NCBI RefSeq assembly: GCF_025966695.1
Contig: NZ_JAOEIY010000001.1
Coordinates: 62,001 to 126,000 of the forward strand
DNA from: Stutzerimonas sp. S1
GTDB taxonomy: Bacteria; Pseudomonadota; Gammaproteobacteria; Pseudomonadales; Pseudomonadaceae
Reading direction: 5' to 3'
Length of the DNA: 64,000 nucleotides
The position numbers and the translations under genes were made by a program. How positions within the stretch are numbered: position 1 is the stretch's first letter; the number at the start of each line of letters is the position of its first letter. The notes beneath the pieces are model-generated. The model did not search any database and was not told the origin of the DNA. It saw only the letters and a list, made by a program, of their open reading frames with translations. This document shows positions 56,987 to 64,000 of this stretch, piece by piece.

Positions 56987-57648
56987 GAACTTTTTCCCGC
57001 TCGCGTGAGCGTGGCGCAACCCTGCTTGTTGCCTTGGTCATGCTACTGATTCTGACAGTGCTGGCTGTATCCAGCATGCGTGGTGTGGTACTCGAATCCC
57101 GAATAACCGGCAACCGAGCAGAAAGCCTGCGACTGCAAAGTGCGGCCGATGCGGCACTGCGCGAAGCAGAGTTCCGATTCTACGGCCCGGGGTATCTGCG
57201 AGACAAACTTGAACCTAGTGAAATTAATTGCCAAAAGAGCAACGTCCTGCAAATCAACGGCGCCAACCGCCCCTGCTTGCTCGCCATTGTTGACCAGGCG
57301 GACCGCCTCAGCTTCATGCTAGATCCGCTCGGCTTTCTCAAGAACAGTTCGGCGGAAAACAAGACCGGGGCGGACACCACGGCCGCAGGCGATACCGACT
57401 TCGTTACCTGGATGCCTTACCGCGGAAGGGAAGCCGGCAACGACAACGTCACCGAGACCGATTTAGATGCTTATTGGAACACTCATCTGATCACTGTCGG
57501 TGAAGACGACGCAACCGCTCTGAATGTCGAGTACGGAGCGGTCATGGAAGGCCGCGGCACTTATTTCTATCAGGTCAACGGACAGGCTGATGACCGACTG
57601 ACGCTGCAGTCAACGACTGCAAACGTCTATGTCGGCCTGAACAATTAA
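56983..57648 (+). CDS. pilX: Minor pilin PilX
   Basis: 221 residues. The prepilin leader SRERGATLLVALVML has the cleavage Gly but no Glu at position 5, as is usual for PilX and its homologue GspK, which sit at the tip. Helix LLILTVLAVSSMRGVVLESRITGNRAE matches PilX. The start overlaps pilW (ATGA). Upstream of pilY1 by 11 nt. Confidence 0.9.
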   Translation: MRTFSRSRERGATLLVALVMLLILTVLAVSSMRGVVLESRITGNRAESLRLQSAADAALREAEFRFYGPGYLRDKLEPSEINCQKSNVLQINGANRPCLLAIVDQADRLSFMLDPLGFLKNSSAENKTGADTTAAGDTDFVTWMPYRGREAGNDNVTETDLDAYWNTHLITVGEDDATALNVEYGAVMEGRGTYFYQVNGQADDRLTLQSTTANVYVGLNN

Positions 57649-57659
57649 GGGAAACGGAC

Positions 57660-60600
57660 ATGAGCCAATACTATTTCACTGCCGCAAAGTTGTTGACCGC
57701 AACGACACTTGGAATTGCCGTTTTCAGCGCACCGCTCAGCCTTCTTGCTGCCGTATCGCAACAGCCACTCTCACTCACTGAAGGCGTCGCCCCTAACCTG
57801 CTTGTAACGCTGGATGACTCGGGAAGTATGGCGTGGGCCTACGCGCCCGACGGGATCGCCACATCAACCAATCTTGGCAGAAGGGCTTGGCGATCCAATT
57901 CGTTCAACTCCATGTACTACGATCCAGCGACCAACTATCGAGTTCCCAAACAGGTCAGAATGGTCGACGGCGAGGTTATTGTAACCGACTACCCCACACC
58001 CACTTTCACTAACGCCCCTCAGAATGGTTACAGCACTAGCAGTACGAAAGTCGACCTTTCCAAATATTTCCGAGCGCAAGGAAGTGGAACAAACTTTATT
58101 AGCACATGTGGCACAGGAATATTTCCCGCAGGCGTCTGCAGTAACGGATACGCTCCCGCGCATTATTTCCAGTACACCATCAGTGCCAGCTGCCCAGAAA
58201 AGAACCCATCCAATAGTAATGACTGCTATACATACACTGACGTAGACGCAAGCCAACAAACCAATTTCGCCATCTGGTATTCGTTCTATCGCACGCGGAA
58301 CCTCGCCACACGCTCGGCAGCAAACCTGGCGTTTTATTCGCTACCCAATAACGTGCGCCTGACTTGGGGCGCGCTGAATACCTGTTATATCGGCACTGGA
58401 AGTACCACTGGGAACTGCAGTAACAACACAATCAAGGCTTTTTCCGACCAGCATCGCGTCAACTTCTTCAATTGGCTGGGTGCTCTTCCACAATCGGGCG
58501 GCACGCCCCTGCATAACGCACTGAAACGTGCCGGTGGATTTCTGCAAAACAATACCAAGGCGTACAGGGACGATGACGGTAGCGAGTATGCCTGCCGTGC
58601 CAGCTATCACATTCTCATGACGGACGGCATGTGGAATGGCCGGCCTAGTGGGAGTACCAATCATGATGGGAGCCTCGACTACCCGTACAAGGATGATCAA
58701 GCCAATACCCTTGCTGACTGGGCTTACCACTATTGGGCGACCGACTTGCGCTCCGGCTTGGCGAACAAGGTGCCCCCTTATTTACCAGAAGGTGCGGACA
58801 GCAAGGACCCCCGTTACGATCCAGCCGACTGGCAACACATGGTCAACTTCACCGTAGGCCTGGGACTCACCAACTCGCTACAACTGAGCAGCGCGCCAAC
58901 CTGGGGAGGTTCAACGTTCGCCAACCATGATGAACTGATGAACATGGCGACCAACGGCAAGCGCTGGCCCTGGGTCGGCGATGACGATCCGGACAACGTC
59001 TACGATCTCTGGCATGCCGCGATCAACTCGCGCGGCGAGTTCTTCAGTGCCGATTCACCTGACAGTCTGGTTGCAGCCTTTGCCACCATCCTCAGCCGTA
59101 TTGGTGATCGTACCTCTTCGGCCGCTAGCCCCGCCATCAACTCAGGCATGCAGGACGACGGCACAGGCGGGCTGGTGAGTTATGCCTACCAGACCTCCTA
59201 TTCCAGTAACGAAAGCTGGGCGGGAGATATAAAAGGCTATCTGAAAGCAAAGACCTACAATACAGTCACCGGCCTTTTCGACGTGACCACCACGGAAAAA
59301 TGGAGTGCTCGTGAAAAGCTTGCCAGTCTGGGAACCAATCGCAACATCATGATTGCAGCACCGACTGGCGGCACACTGGGCGATACGGATGGCCTTACGG
59401 AGTTCAGCTGGAGCCATGCAGGCGATGCCGGCACCCCTGGCACGCTCGCTTATTACCTGCGTCAGGACCCTGACGATGGCGACACGCTGGAAACGGACAG
59501 CGCTAATGCGCAGCTGCGTCTGGACTTTTTGCGCGGCGACCGGTCCTTGGAGGACACACTTTTTCGTAAGCGCTACACAGTTCTCGGCGACATGATTGCG
59601 TCGAAGCCGGTAACAGTGCGCGGCGCTCGCTACCTAACCAGCTATGCAGAAAGATTGCATCCTGGCGGAGATTACTCCGACTTCGTTGAAGCTAAGCGGG
59701 AAAGGGCACCACGCGTCTATGTAGGCGCCAACGACGGGATGTTGCATGGCTTCGATGCAACGACAGGCCAGGAGACGTTCGCGTTCGTTCCAACGGCAGT
59801 CTTCCCGAAGCTCCATGAGCTCACGGGCAAAAGCTACCAAGGCGCCCACCACCAGTTCTACGTCGATGGCTCTCCCGTGGTTGCCGACGTTTTTCTGGAC
59901 GGTGAATGGCGAACTGTGCTGGTTGGAAGCCTGCGTGCCGGTGGAAAGGGCTTGTTTGCTCTGGATGTAACCGACCCTGACAGCATCAAGCTTTTGTGGG
60001 AGTTCCATGACAGTGCAATTCCCGACACCAATGATGTCCGCCTGGGCTACAGCTTTCCGCAACCAACCGTCGCCAGGCTGCATAACGGCAAATGGGCGGT
60101 GGTCACAGGGAACGGCTATGAGAGCGACAACAAGGACAATGGCAAGGCTGCCCTGCTGATCATCGACATGGCAACCGGCGAGTTGACCAAAAGCCTCGAG
60201 GTCACTGGTACCAATGGCGTGGCCAACGGTTTGTCGACGCCAAAGTTGGCCGACTTCAACGCCGACGGCGTGGCCGACTTTGCCTATGCAGGCGATCTGC
60301 AGGGCAATCTATGGCGCTTCAACCTCACGCCTGAAGACATGGAGGCGCCTTACACCCGGCAGGACAATGAAACCACCGCGGCAGAAAGCGGCTTCAAGGT
60401 CTCCTATTCGAACAAGCCGCTATTCAACGCGATAAGTGAAAGTAACACTCGCCAACCCATTACCGCGGCGCCGTCAATCATCCGTCACCCCACGCTGCAC
60501 GGTTACCTGATCGTGTTCGGTACCGGCAAGTTTTTCGAAGAAGGTGACAAGGATGGCTCCTCGGTCAAGCAGAGCATCTATGGCATCTGGGACACCGACA

Positions 60601-61163
60601 CCCTCGATCCAGACGGCGCACTGCAACCCGCTAGCTTGGCTCGAAATGATCTCCAGGCACAGACAATGAATGCGGTGCTCGAAGCCGAGGTTACCGGACG
60701 CGAGGCTCGCCTGCTGTCGCAGAACGCTGTCAAGTGGGCAATTCCCCCAACCCCGACCAACCCACAGTGGACAGACAATGACGGCCACAAATATGGTTGG
60801 TACTTCGACCTACAATTGAGCAGCGAAATGGTTATCGAGAACATGGTCACCCTTGGCCGGACATTGTTCTTCCAAACCTTGGTACCCAACGCTGATCCTT
60901 GCGCGTCAGGCGTCGAAACTTGGACCTACGCGATAAATCCGCAGAATGGCGGACGTACGCTGCACCACGCGTTCGTCGATCACCGCAGTGCCAATAACCC
61001 CGACACGGTCATATCAGCTGTACGCCAGGATGGCGAAGGCGGCCTGACGCTTGGCCAGAACCCGGATAGCAAATACCAACTGTGCACAGGCCTTGAGTGC
61101 AAGCAGGTGTATCCGGATCCATCCAGCCTAGGCCGCCAGAGCTGGCGCCCAATAGTGGAGTAA
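57660..61163 (+). CDS. pilY1: Type IV pilus tip adhesin PilY1
   Basis: 1167 residues, similar to P. aeruginosa PilY1. Signal peptide (about 1-31), then a von Willebrand A-type domain with the MIDAS DxSxS at 52-56 (LVTLDDSGSM), then an RGD at 625-627 (LRGDRS), and a C-terminal beta-propeller with a calcium loop DFNADGVAD (865-873). PilY1 sits at the pilus tip, mediates adhesion and surface sensing, and needs calcium to control retraction. Visibly A+T-richer than flanking housekeeping genes. Confidence 0.95.
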   Translation: MSQYYFTAAKLLTATTLGIAVFSAPLSLLAAVSQQPLSLTEGVAPNLLVTLDDSGSMAWAYAPDGIATSTNLGRRAWRSNSFNSMYYDPATNYRVPKQVRMVDGEVIVTDYPTPTFTNAPQNGYSTSSTKVDLSKYFRAQGSGTNFISTCGTGIFPAGVCSNGYAPAHYFQYTISASCPEKNPSNSNDCYTYTDVDASQQTNFAIWYSFYRTRNLATRSAANLAFYSLPNNVRLTWGALNTCYIGTGSTTGNCSNNTIKAFSDQHRVNFFNWLGALPQSGGTPLHNALKRAGGFLQNNTKAYRDDDGSEYACRASYHILMTDGMWNGRPSGSTNHDGSLDYPYKDDQANTLADWAYHYWATDLRSGLANKVPPYLPEGADSKDPRYDPADWQHMVNFTVGLGLTNSLQLSSAPTWGGSTFANHDELMNMATNGKRWPWVGDDDPDNVYDLWHAAINSRGEFFSADSPDSLVAAFATILSRIGDRTSSAASPAINSGMQDDGTGGLVSYAYQTSYSSNESWAGDIKGYLKAKTYNTVTGLFDVTTTEKWSAREKLASLGTNRNIMIAAPTGGTLGDTDGLTEFSWSHAGDAGTPGTLAYYLRQDPDDGDTLETDSANAQLRLDFLRGDRSLEDTLFRKRYTVLGDMIASKPVTVRGARYLTSYAERLHPGGDYSDFVEAKRERAPRVYVGANDGMLHGFDATTGQETFAFVPTAVFPKLHELTGKSYQGAHHQFYVDGSPVVADVFLDGEWRTVLVGSLRAGGKGLFALDVTDPDSIKLLWEFHDSAIPDTNDVRLGYSFPQPTVARLHNGKWAVVTGNGYESDNKDNGKAALLIIDMATGELTKSLEVTGTNGVANGLSTPKLADFNADGVADFAYAGDLQGNLWRFNLTPEDMEAPYTRQDNETTAAESGFKVSYSNKPLFNAISESNTRQPITAAPSIIRHPTLHGYLIVFGTGKFFEEGDKDGSSVKQSIYGIWDTDTLDPDGALQPASLARNDLQAQTMNAVLEAEVTGREARLLSQNAVKWAIPPTPTNPQWTDNDGHKYGWYFDLQLSSEMVIENMVTLGRTLFFQTLVPNADPCASGVETWTYAINPQNGGRTLHHAFVDHRSANNPDTVISAVRQDGEGGLTLGQNPDSKYQLCTGLECKQVYPDPSSLGRQSWRPIVE

Positions 61164-61168
61164 CAGCT

Positions 61169-61486
61169 GTGAACTACAACAAATTTTTCCGACCACTAAT
61201 AGCGCTGTCCGCAGGACTGCTCGCCGGCACCGCCCATTCAGCGTCCTTCGAGGGAGTTGGCAGCATCGACGATGTGCAGCTTGGCAGGAACCTGATCGTC
61301 GTTCAGGAAGTTATCTACGCACTCCCCAACAATACGATGCTTAACGGAACACCCGCGATCCTCCAGTTGAAACCAGGCTATCTGATCGGCTTCAGTGGGA
61401 TCGAAGCATCGCCGCACTCAATCATTGAATCGATCTATCTTTATCCAGAAACGGTACGTGCTGTAGAACAAGGAGAACGGCCATGA
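61169..61486 (+). CDS. pilY2: PilY2-like exported protein
   Basis: 105 residues from a GTG at 61169 behind GGAG, 5 nt after pilY1. Signal peptide ([19 protein letters not shown]) is followed by a short beta-rich chain ([20 protein letters not shown]). Its position and size match P. aeruginosa PilY2, a small protein needed for fimbrial biogenesis. Stop overlaps pilE (ATGA). Confidence 0.82.
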   Translation: MNYNKFFRPLIALSAGLLAGTAHSASFEGVGSIDDVQLGRNLIVVQEVIYALPNNTMLNGTPAILQLKPGYLIGFSGIEASPHSIIESIYLYPETVRAVEQGERP

Positions 61487-61911
61487 TGTCGAGGGCTAAC
61501 GGCTTCACGCTGATCGAGCTGATGATAGTTGTAGGCATCCTCGGAATACTTGCGGCGATTGCCTATCCCAACTACACCGAGTACGTGCAACGAAGCAACC
61601 GTAGCGAGGGGCATGCCTTGCTGAACGATGCTGCGGCAAGTCAAGAACGTTTTTTCGCCCAGAACAATAGCTATATAACGGCGGCCGCGGATATCGCAAA
61701 ATTGGGGCTGCGAGGAACCAACGGCACCACCGTCACCTCGGACAATGGAAAGTACACCCTGGCCGTGGGCACAGTGGCAAACGATGGCGGCTACACACTA
61801 ACTGCGACACAGCAGTTCGGTGACGCCGCCTGTGGCAACCTGACCCTCAACGCGCGGGGCGTAAAAGGCCGCAGCGGGGCTGGTAAGAGCGTCGAGGCGT
61901 GCTGGAAGTAA
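61483..61911 (+). CDS. pilE: Minor pilin PilE
   Basis: 142 residues. Prepilin leader [20 protein letters not shown] with Glu5 and a classical pilin helix. The two C-terminal Cys ([15 protein letters not shown]) delimit the D-loop. Minor pilin of the assembly complex. Last gene of the fimT-pilE series; a hairpin follows. Confidence 0.92.
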   Translation: MMSRANGFTLIELMIVVGILGILAAIAYPNYTEYVQRSNRSEGHALLNDAAASQERFFAQNNSYITAAADIAKLGLRGTNGTTVTSDNGKYTLAVGTVANDGGYTLTATQQFGDAACGNLTLNARGVKGRSGAGKSVEACWK

Positions 61912-61931
61912 CCCAACACCAGATCCAGAAC

Positions 61932-61960
61932 AAGGGCATCCGGCATTGCCGGGCTCCCTT
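61932..61960 (+). terminator. Hairpin after pilE
   Basis: AAGGG (61932-61936) and CCGGC (61940-61944) pair with GCCGG (61948-61952) and CCCTT (61956-61960). No T run, but its place after pilE and before convergent ispH suggests a transcription end. Confidence 0.5.
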
Positions 61961-62021
61961 GCTGGAACTGAAATACCCACGCTTCGCTGCTTAGCGATAT
62001 CACAGCGAAGCGCTTAGCGCA

Positions 62022-62966
62022 TTAAACGGTCTTCACCCTCAATTCTTTCGGCATCGAGAAGGTCACGTTCTCCGGCCGTCCCTCCAGCTCGTCCATGCCG
62101 CTAGCTCCCCACTCCTTGAGCCGGTCGATCACCCCGCGGACTAGGACTTCCGGGGCTGATGCGCCAGCAGTAATGCCGATGCGCTCGATGTTCTCGAACC
62201 ACTCGCGTTTTAGATCCTCGGCTCCGTCGATCAAATAGGCAGGGGTGCTCATGCGCTCTGCCAGTTCACGCAGACGGTTGGAGTTGGAACTGTTAGGGCT
62301 ACCGACTACCAGCACCACATCGCACTCATTGGCCAGTTGCTTTACTGCGTCCTGGCGATTCTGCGTGGCGTAGCAGATGTCGTCCTTGCGCGGTCCACCT
62401 ATGCTTGGGAACTTGCTGCGCAGGGCATCGATGACCCGACTGGTATCGTCCATCGAAAGCGTAGTCTGGGTGACGAATGCCAGTGCTTCAGGATTGCGTA
62501 CTTGCAGCTGGGCGACGTCCCTTTCATCCTCGACGAGGTAGATCTCCCCGCCATTGCGCGCATCGTATTGCCCCATGGTGCCTTCCACTTCCGGATGGCC
62601 CTGGTGGCCGATGAGAATGCACTCGCGCCCTTCACGGCTGTACTTGGCGACTTCCAGGTGCACCTTGGTGACCAGCGGGCAGGTCGCGTCGAACACTTTC
62701 AACCCTCGCTGCTCCGCTTCCTGGCGCACGGCCTGGGAGACGCCGTGCGCGCTGAAGATCACGATGACATCGTCCGGCACCTGGTCCAGCTCCTCGACGA
62801 AAATCGCACCGCGCGCACGCAGGTCTTCGACGACGAACTTGTTATGCACGACCTCATGACGCACATAGATCGGCGGGCCGAAGACTTCCAGAGCGCGGTT
62901 GACGATTTCGATGGCGCGATCTACACCCGCGCAGAAGCCGCGAGGGTTGGCGAGTTTGATTTGCAT
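62022..62966 (-). CDS. ispH: 4-hydroxy-3-methylbut-2-enyl diphosphate reductase (IspH/LytB)
   Basis: 314 residues from the ATG at 62964-62966, the same length as P. aeruginosa IspH. The cluster cysteines are Cys12 (GFCAGVDRA), the one in [11 protein letters not shown], and that in [23 protein letters not shown] binds the diphosphate. Final step of the MEP isoprenoid pathway. Follows fkpB and lspA on the same strand. Confidence 0.96.
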   Translation of the reverse strand: MQIKLANPRGFCAGVDRAIEIVNRALEVFGPPIYVRHEVVHNKFVVEDLRARGAIFVEELDQVPDDVIVIFSAHGVSQAVRQEAEQRGLKVFDATCPLVTKVHLEVAKYSREGRECILIGHQGHPEVEGTMGQYDARNGGEIYLVEDERDVAQLQVRNPEALAFVTQTTLSMDDTSRVIDALRSKFPSIGGPRKDDICYATQNRQDAVKQLANECDVVLVVGSPNSSNSNRLRELAERMSTPAYLIDGAEDLKREWFENIERIGITAGASAPEVLVRGVIDRLKEWGASGMDELEGRPENVTFSMPKELRVKTV

Positions 62967-63085
62967 GGTGAGTCTCGGCACGCGAAGGCTTGATGACGGG
63001 AAAGTGTAACGCGATACACGTGGGCATTCTCGGACGCCCTTTCACCAGCTAGCGGAAACGAGTGCCTCCGCCAGCTGCGAGCCGG

Positions 63086-63523
63086 TTACACCGGCTTGAC
63101 GTCGATGATTTCGACTTTGAAAGTCAGGGTCTTGCCAGCCAGCGGGTGATTGAAGTCGACGGTGACCTGTTTTTCGTCGAACGCCTTCACCACGCCCGGC
63201 AACTCGGCGCGCGCAGCATCCTGAAAGCTCACCATCAAGCCCTCGGAGAGCTCCATCCCCTCGAACTGACTACGCGGCATAACCTGCACATTCTGTGGAT
63301 TGATCTGGCCAAAGCCCTGCTCCGGTGCGATCTGCAGAGTGCGCTTGTCGCCAGCCTTGAGGCCGTAGAGTTGCTGCTCGAAGCCCGGCAGCAGGTTGCC
63401 GTCACCAACCTTGAAGGTTGCGGGCTTCCTGTCGAACGTGCTGTCGACCAGCTCGCCCGTTTCCAGGCCAAGCGCGAAATGCAGGGTGACTTCCTTGTCC
63501 GGCCCAATGCGCTGTTCAGTCAT
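63086..63523 (-). CDS. fkpB: FKBP-type peptidyl-prolyl isomerase (FkpB/SlpA type)
   Basis: 145 residues. Starts HFALGLETGELVDSTFDRKP, then DGNLLPGFEQQLYGLKAGDK, and ends in VDFNHPLAGKTLTFKVEIID, the SlyD/FkpB pattern without the His-rich tail. It speeds proline isomerisation in folding proteins. Its start overlaps the lspA stop by 8 nt, so it is in the lspA-fkpB-ispH series. Confidence 0.94.
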   Translation of the reverse strand: MTEQRIGPDKEVTLHFALGLETGELVDSTFDRKPATFKVGDGNLLPGFEQQLYGLKAGDKRTLQIAPEQGFGQINPQNVQVMPRSQFEGMELSEGLMVSFQDAARAELPGVVKAFDEKQVTVDFNHPLAGKTLTFKVEIIDVKPV

Positions 63524-64000
63524 GTGCGGATTCTCCGGTCTTGTTGCCCTTGAACATGTCCAGCGCCAGCATCACGGCGCCTACGGTGATAGCGCTGTCG
63601 GCGATATTGAACGCGGGGAAATACCAGCGATTCTGCCAATGCACCAGAATGAAATCGACCACATGGCCGAGCACGACGCGGTCATAGAGATTGCCCAACG
63701 CACCGCCTAGCACCAGCGCCAACGCGACCGCCAGCCAAGTCTCGCTCGCCTTCAACTTTTTGAGCCAGACCACCAGCACGACGCTCACGCCGATGGCAAT
63801 GAGCGCGAATAGCCAACGCTGCCAGCCGTTGTGATCGGCGAGGAAGCTGAACGCAGCCCCGGTGTTGTAGGCCAGCGTCCAGGCGAAATAGCCCGGAATT
63901 ACATCGACCTTCTGGTACAGGCTGAAACTGGCCTCAAAGTAGTGCTTGGTCGCCTGATCGAAGGCGATCACCAGCACACTGAGCCACAGCCAGGCGAGCC
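63516..64000 (-). CDS. lspA: Lipoprotein signal peptidase LspA, C-terminal part (cut by window edge)
   Basis: About 161 residues are visible; the frame runs through the right edge (LAWLWLSVLVIAFDQATKHY). Only the first few residues are missing. Four spans and both catalytic Asp regions are present: GGALGNLYDRVVLGHVVDF and AFNIADSAITVGAV. It cleaves signal peptides of prolipoproteins, such as MalM and the DUF4136 pair in this window. Confidence 0.95.
   Translation of the reverse strand, partial: LAWLWLSVLVIAFDQATKHYFEASFSLYQKVDVIPGYFAWTLAYNTGAAFSFLADHNGWQRWLFALIAIGVSVVLVVWLKKLKASETWLAVALALVLGGALGNLYDRVVLGHVVDFILVHWQNRWYFPAFNIADSAITVGAVMLALDMFKGNKTGESAHD

Overview
The window looks like a chromosomal segment of a high-G+C pseudomonad of the Stutzerimonas (Pseudomonas) stutzeri group. 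The clearest sign is an extracellular maltotetraose-forming amylase that matches the P. stutzeri G4-amylase almost residue for residue. Supporting signs are Entner-Doudoroff sugar genes under a HexR regulator, DNR/NorR denitrification regulators, the UbiUVT anaerobic quinone genes, and a type IV minor-pilin operon in the same order as in P. aeruginosa. I saw no rRNA, tRNA, CRISPR array, insertion sequence or prophage.

Layout. 1-10.6 kb is a maltose/maltodextrin and starch region: malT (cut by the left edge), malG-malF-malE, a kinase-like gene of unknown role, amyP, lamB and malM. No malK ATPase gene is present. 10.6-11.7 kb holds a CBS-domain protein and a SugE/Gdx guanidinium exporter behind a guanidine-II riboswitch. 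11.7-20.3 kb is central sugar catabolism: gapN-like, eda, pgl and zwf on one strand, divergent hexR, then glk and edd, with HexR-like operators before zwf and edd. 20.3-25.6 kb has a small membrane protein, an MdtD-type efflux pump, and a four-gene iron uptake operon (P19, cupredoxin, FTR1, ferredoxin) behind a Fur-like box.

25.6-37 kb is an anaerobic/NO-response island: nrdG, a separate glycyl-radical mini-NrdD, nrdD, a DNR-type regulator, a zinc-binding protein with a perfect ANR/FNR box, ubiT-ubiV-ubiU with an ANR box, norR divergent from dnrN, a His-rich exported protein, dnr, and a zinc-ribbon membrane protein. The norR-dnrN intergenic region has three GGT-N7-ACC NorR sites and a sigma-54 promoter. 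37-38.7 kb is a deletion scar joining a decayed TonB-dependent siderophore receptor to a 5'-truncated Sel1-repeat gene.

38.7-53 kb is mostly housekeeping: speC, prfC, a DksA-like zinc finger, a MazG-like protein, cmoM, two DUF4136 lipoproteins, small transporters, a SdiA-regulated-type protein, a MATE pump, a hybrid histidine kinase, speA and a SUI1-family protein. 53.2-64 kb carries thiO, then fimT-fimU-pilV-pilW-pilX-pilY1-pilY2-pilE, then ispH, fkpB and lspA (cut by the right edge). The pilin operon is visibly richer in A+T than its neighbours.

A cross-cutting signal is the A-rich AAnAAnAA Crc/Hfq (CA) motif in the leaders of lamB, malE, malT, zwf, edd and the CBS gene, with a weaker one at amyP. 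This suggests that starch/maltose use and the Entner-Doudoroff pathway are jointly under catabolite repression.
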